Below the pieces are notes generated by a model. It was not told where the DNA came from and did not search any database. It worked only from the letters and a program-made list of their open reading frames with translations. A stretch of 64,000 nt of DNA from Rhynchonema sp. JSB1_4 (Eukaryota > Nematoda > Chromadorea > Monhysterida > Xyalidae): contig JASAMV010004832.1 in NCBI GenBank assembly GCA_030248065.1, forward strand, positions 1 to 64,000. The letters run 5' to 3'. Within the stretch, counting starts at the first letter, position 1. Every line of letters begins with the position of its first letter. A program made the translations under genes and the position numbers. Positions 12,486 to 26,200 of this stretch are shown in pieces.

Positions 12486-14280
12486 CTGAATGTTGAAAAC
12501 GAGAATATTTGTGAGTTTTATTTATTTTTGAAAAAGATTGACAAGCTAATTTTTAGATATGGAAAAATTGCAGCCAACGAAGACCTCCAGAGGCAACGAA
12601 TGAGAAACCAAGACAAAAAACATACAAACAGGTTTTCGCATTTTGGTAGATTATATCGATCGTGCATTTGGACAGAAACAAACTCGAAGAAACTGACCAA
12701 AGTACCAAAAGAACTGCTGAAAATGTGTACGTAATTTCGAGTCCCACACTCAACCGAAACCACAAACAAGACCTAATGTTGCAGAGCAGGAGCGTATTGC
12801 AGAAAATGCATTCATAAGAATGCCGCAAACAGAACACACACAGACGCGCGTTGTTACATTTGGCAAGAGCAGCCGTTTCTGCGCAGCGAGGCGTACGCGA
12901 TGTATTCAACTGCATCAACAAACGGGTCTAAACGCTGCGCCAGATTTAGTTTTGTGAACAACAAGAGTTTTAGTTTACGATTGGCAAAATCTGCGCCGTG
13001 AATGACACAACACATTGGTTGATGTGGATACTTCGTGAGAAACTTGGACCTCACAGATTTATTACAGTCCACCGTCAATATTGTGACACGATTGGGATAC
13101 GTATTTTGGCACACAATAAAGGTCAATGCGTCAGAAAGGGTATTGAATATCATACACAAACGGGACCACGGTGCAGTTTCCATGGCCGCTGAGAAGAAGG
13201 AGGACAGTAACCGACCAACTGTATGTCGTTGTGTTGTTCGCAGAAATTTCGACACGAGCACTGCGCGCGATTGGTTGATGCCAAAATGCGCCTGTGGTTG
13301 ACAGCGTATAGGCAATCCACCAGCTCATGGCACTCGCACACACAGGCTGCATGCTGCATTACTGCCGTCAATGAATGCATCTATTCTCTGCAGTTATCCG
13401 TTGACACATCCCCAAATTTTGCAACTGTGCAGAAAAGTGTTATGGCAAGCAGCAAATGAAAACCGGATAAATTAAAAAGCGGTCATCAAAGTATGACACT
13501 CGCTCAAAGTGTACATTTTGGTTAGAAATAAGCGTGTGCTGCTGCATGCGCTGTGTGTATAAAAAGTGCCATGAGCCGATGGATTGCCCATACTTTTGTG
13601 CGACCGTGATCGTGATTCTAAAAATAATGCCATATGCTGGCTCTCCTGGTGGGCACACAAACTTTGATAAGCGTACTGGTGAAAAACGGGTCGTCAGAGT
13701 GCATCTGCAGCAAATTTATGGTGTCAAAAACTTCCTCTTTCTAAGCTGCTCCACCGCCTGAGCTTCACAAGGACAACAAAAACAACAACAAGCAAACACT
13801 GATAACACGGGACAATGCACATGACGATATAAATAAAGCATAGTGATATGCCAGCTGGCAGGAGACTTGACACTCCGAGCAAGAACGCAAGTGAATTACT
13901 GACCACAAAAATAACAATTTTTATTCATTTGGACTGAAATACACATTGGAAATTCAAATGAACAACAGAACGATATAACTAAAACAGCAACAGCACTGTG
14001 ACGTTTTGGAGAAAAAAACCATGTTTTGCACAATAATAGACGCTGATAGTATACGAAGGGCAAAATCAAAGTAATGTGTGCTGAGAGCAACAGAAACAAG
14101 ATCAGCTACAATTCAGCAAGATACATTGATCAAGGTTCAAGAACCGTGAAACCAGACAGAAAAAAACAAGAAAATACCGACACAAGGAACACATCGACGC
14201 CAAACTGAACAAGATTCTATTATCCACAGTAATGAAGCAGGAAAAAAGGCGTAACAATACAATTCACACGATTAGTATCA
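12486..14280. other. intergenic DNA between B' and C'
   Basis: Apart from the doubtful ORF at 12854-13315, this stretch shows no exon. It mirrors 56125-58103 but lacks the 480-bp hAT element present there. The empty target is visible near 13706. Confidence 0.5.
12854..13315 (-). CDS. unrecognised 153-codon ORF between B' and C'
   Basis: An uninterrupted minus-strand frame contains METAPWSRLCMIFNTLSDAL and ends in SLRRNGCSCQM. It has a plausible soluble composition but no domain that I recognise and no clear exon borders. The mirror region at 57300-57760 is frameshifted by a one-base deletion and then stops. One copy may therefore be a pseudogene, or the frame may be fortuitous. The second option is more likely because the flanks do not look like a promoter or splice-bounded exon. 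Confidence 0.2.
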   Translation of the reverse strand: MPIRCQPQAHFGINQSRAVLVSKFLRTTQRHTVGRLLSSFFSAAMETAPWSRLCMIFNTLSDALTFIVCQNTYPNRVTILTVDCNKSVRSKFLTKYPHQPMCCVIHGADFANRKLKLLLFTKLNLAQRLDPFVDAVEYIAYASLRRNGCSCQM

Positions 14281-17200
14281 TTAAAACACAGGTTCACCCG
14301 TTGTTTCAGCAGTCAGGGGTGCGGGCGATCCTTCCATTGAATGTTCTGAAACAGACTCGAAATTAGACAAACATTTAGGCAAAACATTGGCAAGTTGCAT
14401 TAGAGCAAAACACGCTATCTACAACAGTATCCATCACGTGTTCAGTTGAACCACAACCAAATTCCATGTGCGAAACGTAAAATGCATACGGCAGAGGAGT
14501 TTGCACAATGTACCCTTTTGGTAGTGTCGCCATAAGGTGACTACATGCATTAGGTGCCGACCGTGTCACCATAAGAACGGTACACCGAGCACACGAAGGG
14601 CGAAATGAAATAAAAAATGGCCGTCAAAATTGGTCAGGCGAATTTGACCAATTTAGACCAGCGTAAAAGTTATTTTCTGCCCTGGAACAACTCATGCACA
14701 GCTTAAAATCAGTGGCATCATCAGTAAAATTCGAAAGCTACTTTATGCAAAAAACGCCCATAACCACGGTGAGACTGGGCACATTCCATACTCCATATTC
14801 CCTTCATACTCATACGACATACTGCTCCGCCATTCCAACCCAAAAAAACGCACCATTTCCATTCTGTGTGACGACCTCCTGTTCCTCGGCCACCAAGTGT
14901 GCCCCTCCTCCACCTCCTTGTTGTTGTGTCTGTGCGTCATACCCCTCGACAAGTTCATACGCCCCATCCATCAGAGCCGATTCGTCAATGTACTCGACCA
15001 GGTACTGTTCGCACAATGACATGTAGTGCTGAAGCTTGGGTTGTGTAGCAAATTTCTAATTTCGTTGCCTCATACACTTTAATAGACGCAGGGAAACTGC
15101 GGTTCGAAGTCGAGGCAGGCAACAAGCTCAACACACACTCAACAAGCCACGCAGTTGGCTCGTGTGCGTTTCGAATGTTTTAGCCACACAGACTGTGTGT
15201 GTCAGCTGCGTGGCTTGTTGACTGTGTGTTGAGCTTGTTGCCTGCCTCGACTTCGAACGGGAGTTTCCCTGCGTCTGTACGAATGCATGAGGCAACGAAA
15301 TTAGAAACTTACTATAGGATTGAAACAATTTGTTTTCAGTCGTCTTGGATACGTGGTGCACAACATTTAATATCATGTTTGTGAAACGTTTTCTTTTACA
15401 CTGACCTTAATTGTGCCAATCACACGGAAATGTTTCCCGGACGAGATAAGAATTCCGACAATAGGATTAAAAATGTTATTAAAGGGCTCGGGACATAACC
15501 GAAGGAAGGATAGCAGGACATATTGTTACATACCGTTGGACAGCATTCCGACAGCCTATGTCACGCACAAATTTTAAGCTCTTTGGAGATTCGCTATCTC
15601 TTGGTAGAAGGACTTTTTGTTCCAGAAAAAACTGAATTTTTGCACAAATTGGAACGACCGGTGCAGAAACCCCAAATGCATTGAAGGTCAAGCAACACGT
15701 GGATAGGATTACAACAGCTTCGGAATAACTTATCAATACAACTTCAGTTGCTCAAACCATTGCTTCACACGGTGAGGGTGCGAAACGTTCAAAAAATTGG
15801 CCTTATTTTTCGATAACACAAGTTTGTCCCTAAATTTTGAGGTCACGCTCAGCGCTACGGAAATAAGAACGCAATGGGGAAATAGAGCATCGTCGAAGTA
15901 CCAGAAAATAAGGTTTTTAAATTTTTTAACTCATGGCTAGCTCCGTGACAGGCCTAAAAATCCATTAAATTACCGCTAAATTAGGTGGTTATATTCATCG
16001 CCAGAATTGTGACACATAAAGGCCACATAGTGTATCGGATTCGAAACAAAAAATCGAGAGAAACGTCTGGTTTAACAACCTAACAAGGTCCGAAGACCCC
16101 AAGTTTTACAGATTTCTCGGGGCAGCCATACTAACTTGAACATGATATTCAGCTATAAATGCTTATTGTTAACAGCTATCGTAAATGTGACAGCACCAAA
16201 CAATGTATCTCGGGAGTAGCTTTCGAATGATATATAACAAGCCGCAATAAATTCTTACGCTTAAGGGCAGAGGCTAAAAAATTGCTTTTTTGACGATTCT
16301 GGAATAAACCGTCACGTCACCGTATGCGATTTCGGAATTTTGACCGTTTCTTGTCCATAGTAAGAGATAGTATGGACATGTTATATATCGTTCTATAGCT
16401 ACGTTGAAGCTACATCGTTTGAAGCTATTAAATGCCCAATAATCTTTAACAGCAACGACTTATAGCCAAATATCTTATTCAGGCTGGCATGGCTGCAGCA
16501 GCCGGATCATGGAGTTTGAAGCTTTGAAACTCGTCTAGATTGTTGGACTGTGCGTTTATCTGACTTTCTCGTTTCCAATGCAATGCAATACGTGGCTTAT
16601 TTACATCACATTTCCATCAATGAATGCAACTATTCAGTTTAGGTGCAATTTTTAGGTCTTTTTTGGCCCGTCACGCCGCTATCAAAGTGTTTTCAACTTT
16701 AAAACCCTTATTTTCTGGTACTTTCGACAACGCTCTGTTTTTCTGTTGCATTTTCATTTCTGCAACACAAAGCACGGCCTCAAAATTTAGGGACAAACTT
16801 GTGTCCTCGAAAAATATGGCCGATTTTTGGAATGTTTCGCACCCTCACCAAGGGAAACAATAGTTTGAGCGACTGAAGTTGTCATGATAAATTATCCAGT
16901 AGCCGTTGTAATCCCATCCACGTGTTACTCGACCTTCAACTCATTTGGGGTTTCTGCACCGGTCGTTTCAAGTTGTGAGAAAATTCACTTTTCTCTGGAA
17001 CGAAAAGTCCCTCTACCAAGAGATAGCGAATCTCTAAGGAGCTGAACATTTGTGCGTGATATGTGCCGCCACAGTGCTTTCCAGAGATATATAACACTGT
17101 GCTCTGCTGCCCTTCCTTCGGTTGTGTCCCGAGCCCTTTAACATCAACGATGCCACACCCAACTAAAAGTACAACTTGTCGAAATTAGCTCCAAAACATC

Positions 17201-20200
17201 AAAATATCGAATTTGCTTTGGAACACTCCCAAACAAGCACGCTTCTAGCCCCCGGAACTCTGCACTTTCGGTAAGATATTAGATAACAAGGGAAAATCAT
17301 ATCCATGATAATACATCAGGCCAGAGAGAATACGCGATTCCGACCGAGCCCGCATTGACCACTGTAACTGGAAAGGACTGTACAACACACGTCAGCGCAA
17401 ACAGACCTCGTGTTCGCCAACAGCGTGCGCAACAGCGAGTGAATGCATGCAAACACAACGCAACGCCATGAATTGATCGCAGTTGCATTGGTAGAGCAGG
17501 GGCTGCAAAGAGGTCATTTTTTGAAATTCAATCAGATGAATCCAGGCAGCAGTACGTACAACAAGCGAGATGAGAATGACGAAAAAACCACAGCGGTGCG
17601 GAACACTTTCACACTGGCGGCTTCATGAGTAGGGTTAGGGATCCCGGGGGTACCCGACACCCGACATCTGAGAAAAAAGCCGACACCCGACACCTGACAG
17701 TTCCAAAAAACCGATACCCGACATGAGAATGAGACAAACCAGTTCAAAACAAACATCAAACTTGTAGCACACAATCTGACTAAACTTGACATACCAGCCA
17801 GACAGGTGGCTGTCGAAAACTACGAGAAGGAAGAAAGTGCCGAAAAAAAACAGGAAAGACGTAAACGACACAACGTTGGTGAGCACAATGTACACAAGCA
17901 TTCTAAATCATCGCCAGCGCACAAACACCACCACAGACCTGTAATCGTTGAATAGTGAACTCTTGGTCATCCACCGTCACTGCGTACATGCCCGGCTCTT
18001 CAGGAAACGCCGAAATTGCATTGTCGCGAATGAATTCCTCGGATTTCTCTGCAAAATACTAAAACGATGTTTTTTGTCAAGCACTTCTTACGACCCATTA
18101 TTTTGACGATGCTCATGTTTTTTGCTATTCTTTAGTTTGTTTATCAGGTGCACAGCAAAAGTGGTCGTTTTTCTAATCCAGACTTATAGAACGGCTGAAA
18201 CATTTCAAAATACGCTGAGTGGTTCGAGCACTGTCGTGTCGTGTGATAACGGTCCAGTGAAATTCGGCAAAAAAAACAAGCACATCATCAAAATGGACAC
18301 ACAGTTGGGATTCGCGTAAAGATTGCTGCAACGATAAGATGTAGGGTATGTATGTATAGATTTGGGAGGTGGTAGATTGGTGAAATGGACAAACAACGTG
18401 CCTCATGAGGGGTTCGTTTTCTTTGCAAGTAAACCACGTTCGAAATCGGGTTCGTCTATTGGCGTCGTTTGCCTTTGAGCTGGAATTATACTTGCCCATT
18501 TTGGACGTTTACGTTGGTCGAAATTAGTGTTCCAACTCTATCACAAAATATGACTGAACCAAAAACTTGTCCTCATTGTCAACAAGTCCAAAATGGACAA
18601 GCATAACTCCAGCTTCACTCCAACAACAAAAATATGCCAAACCAACCGAGAATGATTTCCCATTCGACCGTGCTGATCTCCAGATCTTCCGGCAGCGCAG
18701 CGATCGCATCACGAACGTTCGGCGACAGTTTCAGCATTCCAGCCCCAGGTCGCGCGGCCGGCACCAGGTCGGGACGCGGAAGCATCGAACTGCAAATAGC
18801 AGATGGGGTTTTCTTTCACAAATTGGACCCAGGCGTCATGCATATGAAGCTTTGATTTTTTTGGATGCAAAGTAGGTGTTCTGTCACCTAAATAGGGGTC
18901 GAAACCACTAAAAAGGCATACATTTTAGGTGCAAATGGCACCTAAACTCAAAGAAATCTAGGTGCCAGACTTCAATTTTTAGATGCAATGGCACCTAAAT
19001 TTAGTGAGCAAAATAGTGAATTGTGGTGCCAAAAGTTGATGCATAATTGGAAATGTTTCTCAAATAACGCATAATTTAGGCGGAGTGCAAAGGACAGAAT
19101 AATACTGTAACAAAACTGTCAAGAATAATACTCTAATTTAGCAAAACACTATCGATCGCAAAATCATGATTAGCATTTAGCCAGGAAGCACAACTCAAAA
19201 AAATTTACGAGCCGTTTTCACCACAGCAACTTGCGTTGGAGATAAAAATGGGCAGCTTGGTGAACATAAAAAACAATAGCTGCAATGCACGTTGGAAAGA
19301 AAAAAAAAGCGAAAACACAATTCATGGCTGCCCCAATACCGTTTTCTCGGCTTCGAGCCCTCCGGTCGTTGCATTTCGATGATTTTATTGAACGCATCAA
19401 TATCCGTGTGATACGCATCATACGTGATGCGGCGCAGATCCTGTGTGCGGGAAATCTACCTAATGCTGAATTTAGTCCGTATTTTGTTGGATTATGTAGT
19501 TTCATTTTCATACACGCGTAACAGGTCAATTCATCGATCGCTCGCCTAGCACTCCAATGTTGTACAACGTCTATCCACTTCTACTGAGAAAATGTACTTT
19601 GCGGACATTTATTACAGAGGCAATAACTACGTCCTAATAACCATGAACCAAGAAGGGGACAGTGTTTGCTGGAAAACAGTACGCTACATACTCTTCACTC
19701 GAATTGCAACATCAAGCCGGGATTACGATGGTACCTACAGAAATTGATATCGCATGTCGCACCAAAAATAGAAATAAAGAGAAAACACTCCCTCCATCCA
19801 TACACACCTCCATTTCATCCAAATATTCACCAACGGCACGTGTGTGCTCACAAATGTACACTAACGACTGGTACTCACCACACGTGCACTGGAATTGACC
19901 GGGGCCGAGTCGTGTCACCTGAGAAATGGACGAAAATATATTCTGATGTTCAGTCAGCGAGCATTCATTACTTCGGGCTCGGCCAGATATAAATGCATTT
20001 TTTATGTCCGTATTTCGGGTTCCGGGTTTTGAGGAAAAAAAACCCGAAACGCAAAGCATGACAATCGAAAAAGTTTCGGTTTTACCACTTATAGCTGGCG
20101 CGAACAATATATAATGTCAGTCGAAATATGGTCGATTATCATGCTCCGTGTTAAACCCGAAGTATGGACGTTGAAAAAAATTTATATTTCGGGTTTCCGG

Positions 20201-23200
20201 TTTCGGGTATATCTGCCGGTGCCCTAACGCCATAATTCTCTTCATGAATAATACGAGTCAGCAACCATCCAGCAATGTAGATGTAGTTGGGGAGAGTCTA
20301 TGTGCCTATTCACTTCCATTTGGTTGGTGCCTACCTACCCAGTTATACAGTAGCTCCGCCCCAAAATCGCAAGCGACGTAAATGCCAAAGTTCTTGGGCA
20401 AAATTTTTACCCATAAATTCCAAAAGTTGCCTGACCGCACGGGCACAGGGCGGCTCACGCTATTTGACCAACCGGAGCGATCTAAAGCACAACAACAACA
20501 ACAACAACAACCAGCCAATCCTAACCGTATCTTCACTTTTATCATCATCGACCAACGTGTATTCCGTGTCCGATACCCGTTTGATACGCTCTGCTGTGAA
20601 CTTGGCCGCGCGAGCGCCCAGATCACGCCATACTTTTTGGCCGTTTCGACCTGAAACGATGAGTTAGCACTTGGTGTAAAGTTGGATTATTCTTTGGAAT
20701 CGAATATGGCGGATTCTCATGTTAAACTTGTCGATTAGGCTGCACAGAATGAACTTGGGCCACACACATATATGGTTTCATTTTGACTGTATGGGATTTA
20801 ATATTATACATTGATTTTAACCACTGGAATTAAATCGAGGATGCTTCACAGTGCATGAATGAGGAATTCGAAACATTCTTTTTTGCGCATCGCCTCGCAG
20901 TGCATTCCATGCTGATCAGAACAAAGACACCCACAATCTTCATGGATCTCCACGTTTGCGCCGCCTCCTGATTGACTATCTCACTTCAAAGACCAGCGCG
21001 GTTACGTCAACGTTACTTTGATTTCCAATAATATTTTTAAACTTTTTTTATAAACTTTTAATTGTCCCACCCGGTGTTCTAACTATGCTTTCATCGCAAA
21101 TTTACTGGCAAGATTTCATGCGTCATTGAGAGCAACAATAATAATATGGGAGGGCAAGAGTGCCAAATGTTGACAGCCAATGTTGGCAAGAATTGTGATA
21201 TCCAGACGTCGCTGAATCTGATTGAGAGCAATTGGTGAAACAAAACAAACGAAACAAAACTTCACCAACCGGGCACCACATTAGCGGACGAATGCGACAT
21301 GAATCTCGTGGCGCGCATCGCCTCCTGTTTGTATGCCGGGTCGCGCTTGATTCGCTCGTCGATCTGAAAACAAAACAAAAACAGAAATTTTCTACGCTGT
21401 TAGAAGCAAAACTCAACAGTCTCCACACAGAGCGGGATGTTTCAGATCAGATAGACCTTGGCTTAACGGGAGCCGCGAGCAGTCTGCCGTCTTCCTCTTA
21501 CCGTCGGACAATAAATTAAAGAACGAAATGAAGAAACACAGAGCACATCAACATGATTCACCTCATAGTCATCGAGCGTGAACGGTTCATCGGCCTGTCG
21601 CTGGTAGTATTCACGCAGACGTCGTGTGGTGGCCAGGTATTCCTTGTCGTTCTCGGATTCGCAAACTGGCTGAATTGGCAAGAATATCGTGCGATGTTTC
21701 AATCAGTTTAATGTGGCATTCGAGAATGAAGACCGCTGCACCTCGTGCTCTGCCTAATTGGTGTGCTGATTTTGGTTTGGTATAGTCCGACAATAACTAA
21801 CGCAGAATTTATGGCAGTCAAATTGCCTGATCCGTAAAGCGGAAAACGTGCGCGCTCGCTTCAGACATGAAAATTGGAATGGTTCGATTTGGGTTACGGT
21901 AGCAAGCAAAAAACCGCGAAAGAAAGAAAGAGAAAAAGAAGTGGCCAAAGCATGAATTTTTCTGCATAACGCCACAGAACAGGCAATCATTTTAAGTGAC
22001 TGCCAGCCAAAAATTTAAAAAAAATTTTTTGAAGGCACCGAAGCGTTGAATAAGCCGAGTCTGAAGGTGGAAAACAAGAAAGAAAAGAAACAGAAAAAAA
22101 TGTCTGCGAACTTCCGGTCTAAAACCGAGCAAGCTTATCATTGAAATTTCCGCTTTACCAATCAGGTAGTGTGGCTGCCATAAATTCTGCGTTAGCTGTT
22201 GCTGGACTATACATCGGCTGGTTTTGATTAGAAACGAGGAGGAATAGAGGATACAAAGTGATTTACTGGGGCCAAAAGTTGTTCCCCCGATATAAGATGA
22301 ACGAGCCGACTTTTGATCACCGCGGTTGATACCGCTCCAAGAATTTGGAGAAATTTTGCGTGGGATATTTCCTTGTGGTGGAGGAACATTCTGCACATCA
22401 TTGGGTCACACACTGGTGCCTTGTTTCCAGGCCACAAACCAACTGAAAATCTGCACCACAGCCACATTTGCGGTTGTGCTGCTTGACAGAGATTGGCTTA
22501 TTAGATGGCAAGTTGCTAATTTTCCCAATTTGTATCCTCAAAACGCGTCTGACCAAAATCAATCACGAAGTCCAGTGTGCTTCTCTTTTGAAATCATTGT
22601 CAACAAACTGGTGCAAAAAAGCGGTTCTGCGGAGTTGTTTTTTTGTCGCACGTCCGTCAATGCTTCAAAATGTTCTGCAACTCTGCCATAACAATCGCCA
22701 GTTTGAGACTTTTACTCTGATGAGCTTTGTACCTGCTGATAACTAGAGAACAATAATAAATAACAAAAAAATTTATTAACTATATCGCTGTTTTTTTTCT
22801 TTTTTCCATAGTCCACTGGTGACGTTATTGGTCGGAGTGTCTGTTGTGCAACTTGAGGAGCACAACGTCAAGAAATTGATCGGGAAAATGGTTTGATGGC
22901 TGGGCGTTTTTTTATATTTTTATTGATGCTCTAATTTACGCGCTTGTTGATCTTAGTGGGCAAAAAAATTGAAACTTTAGAAAAATTGAGCAAAATCGCA
23001 CCGTGAAGGGCAAAAATTGCTTATTATGGGGTAATGCGTGTGCAACCAAGCATATTTTGAGCATTTTGGAGGTAAAAATGATCCATTTAAAAGCAAATTT
23101 TTGTGGTCGGATACTGTTGGACAAAAAGTCAGGATACCGGATTCCCGCGGCTAAAAAATTAAGAGCTAAGGTAAAAACTAGGGGGTAACTAACCCCCTTC

Positions 23201-26200
23201 TCCCCAAACGACACCACTGGTTGATCTCAATAGGAAAACAGCTTTGTTTTTTTGGTGGTCCACCGTTTTCTTTGCAATGAAAGCGACAGTTACATTGTGT
23301 GAGCAGAATACATGAACACACAGTTAGCGCCCATTGTCCACAAAAGCAGCGGCGCCAGAACTTGGTGGCAGAAAAAACTAAACAAAAACCAAACAAATTC
23401 ATACGACACCAACCTCGAGCACGCCCTGTGCTTTCTGCGCCATTGCGGCGCGTTTGAACAACGTTTTGACGGCTGCGGAATTGGCCCAGGGCAATTCGGC
23501 CAGAATCTCATCGCGCGTAATGCCCTTGTCCAGACCCTTCTCGTAGTATTTGCGCATCACCTGTGCAAACAAAACTACTGTCATTTCAAAATCAGATGCG
23601 GGGTGATTCCTCCCAGCGAAATAAGCTTTTTTCTGGGTTAATCATTTTTCAACATTTAAACTTCCAACTTTCACTCCCACAAGATATTTTATGTGACGTT
23701 GAAATTAATGCAAGAGTTCTGACAGCGTTTATTAAACGCCACAAACTATTATACGCCAGAAAAGAAACATTTTTTTGCAAAAACACCGCCTGACGCAAAC
23801 TGGCAAGCCAAACAAATAGAGCGAAACTGTCTGTCTAACCAACATTTAGGACAAAAATCGGACGAAAAAAAAAACGAAAAACACCAAAGCTGCCGCACCC
23901 GTTTGTGACATTCCCACGCGCCGGCATGTCCGGGCTTCATCAGTTCGTTCTTCAATTCGCGCATCGCCAGTTCGTACAGGATTTTGCTGAGCGGCATCGG
24001 ACCCTGAAATAGCAAGACAAACAGATATGCCAACGTTGGTCTCTCTAACGGTAGCATATTGAACATGATGATCAGGGTCATCGGATAGGTCTAGTGATTC
24101 GACCCATGCAAGAATAAGGCTAATAGTACTGTCGTCAATTCAAACAATAATACACGAGCCCCAAACGAGCGCGAGAAATAATACAGGTGATTCGACGACT
24201 TGATTTGACCACAGCACTTTAAGCCAAGACGTAGATGGATAACACGCAGTGAATCTGATACAAAACCACAACGAGCGACCTTTGACGTTCGACATTGTTC
24301 TAAGAACGAGCGCTCGGACTTAAATCAAAATGTAGGCCAGCCACACCAGGATCGCATTGACTGGAGCCCAATTATCAAAAACTGCCACAATAAAAAGTAA
24401 CAAAATCCAATCTACACACCGTGCACGTGTGTCCCTCATCGACAGTGAGCCAGTAGCGTCGTGGAATCAACTGACCGACCGGACAAATGTAGCGCTTCTT
24501 TCCGCCAACGGCGTAGTCTAAAACTTGGAAACGTTCCAAGTTAATCTGTGGCAGTGGTGTAGCTACCTAGGCGGGGCGGCAACCTACCTACCGTACCGGC
24601 CGAGCTAGGGGGGAGGGGGTGGGGAACAATTTTTTTACGTCTAAATATTGATGAAAATGTACTCTAAAACGCTAATTTCGCGCGTGGCGCGCGATTTTTC
24701 GCCTATTTGGAGTAAAAATACCGATTTTAAACAATTTGAGCAAAAAATTGCAACCTACTGCACCAACCGCCGGGCGGCGACCAACCCACTGTACCAGGAT
24801 GGAGCGTCAACCTACCTACCTACTGTACCAAGGGGGGCTCCCCCACTTCCCCCAGCCACACCAGTGATATGTGCCTTTACGCCTTTACTGATATGTACTT
24901 TTACCTATCAAAGCAAAGTTCATCTGATCAATTAGCGTTCAGTCAATATCACTACAGCAGTTATGCCGATATTGGAACATTTTACGTTCCGTTTCAGTTG
25001 ATGTTCGGTACATTCAAATGAAAAGAAACGTAGTATAAAATGTTCCAGTGCTTTCATATGGGAAATAGGAAAACGAGCGTGGGTCAATACCGCCTGACCT
25101 CCGGCATTGTAAAAAAACCGAAATCTAGACATATCCTCCGTCATAATGTTGCAAGTTTACGGCATATTGCCCGCAAACTTGGTTCTACTGTATGCGTGAA
25201 CAGCAGAAACCGTTTTCCGGAACGCCACGCTCCAAACATGCTCAATTCAAAAGAAAACATCAAGTGAAATTCGAAAGTTTTAGGCTCTTCCGCTCGCGCA
25301 GTGGGTTTCACATTTTTCTAGGTTGTAGAAAATTTCTTGAATTTTTCTTATTTTTTGAGTTCCACCGTAACCCAACCAACCGCCCGTGGTCTCTCCCCTG
25401 GGTGCAGCGCCGTGCTTCTGCGTCATCTTGCACCCGCTGCACACCCACCAAGCGTTGCTGCGATTCTCACGGCGGCCGTCCCACAGGAAACGGTACACAT
25501 GACCCGGCTGCAACAGGGAGTAGACTAGCTGTTAATTTGGAATGCGTCAGCTAAATGAATGGTTGAAAGAAGGGTTGGTAAAAGACGTGAAAAGCTTCAC
25601 ATGCATTGACCCAGCTCAGGCGCACGCAACCGCATTTATTCTCATCATCCCACCAACAACTGGTGCCAAACCCATCCCAAACAAAATTAAGAAAGAATCC
25701 AAAAATCCCAAACAAACCTTCTTTCGACTGTAGACCAGCATGATGACCGGTCTATTCTTGTCAACGGTCTGCTCACTGGTGCGGATGCCGAGCGGTGCAT
25801 CAACGAACTCCGCGTAAACCTGAAACGAAAAAAGAGAGAAAATCAAACCAAAGTGAAAATGTAAAAAAATAATAAAAATGAAGAGAAAACATACATCGGG
25901 TTCGCCAGGCGCCTGTCGCACATCCTGAATGTACTTGTCGAGATCCTGACTCAGTTCCTGATTGTCCGTCATTTCGACTTGGAATAACGATGTGTTCACC
26001 CGGTCTTCTGCAAATAAAGGTAAAGACCATTGGCCAACTGCTCAATTGGTATGTACTGAGTGCAGCAACGCTGGTCTGTTTCGCCCCGCTTTCGCAGACA
26101 GACCGAGGCGCCAGGGCTCGTCAGTGCGAACGCCTCTGGCAAATTTGCCTCCAAAAAGGCCCACCAGCAGATCTTATTGCTGGGCTGTGGTATGTCTTCC

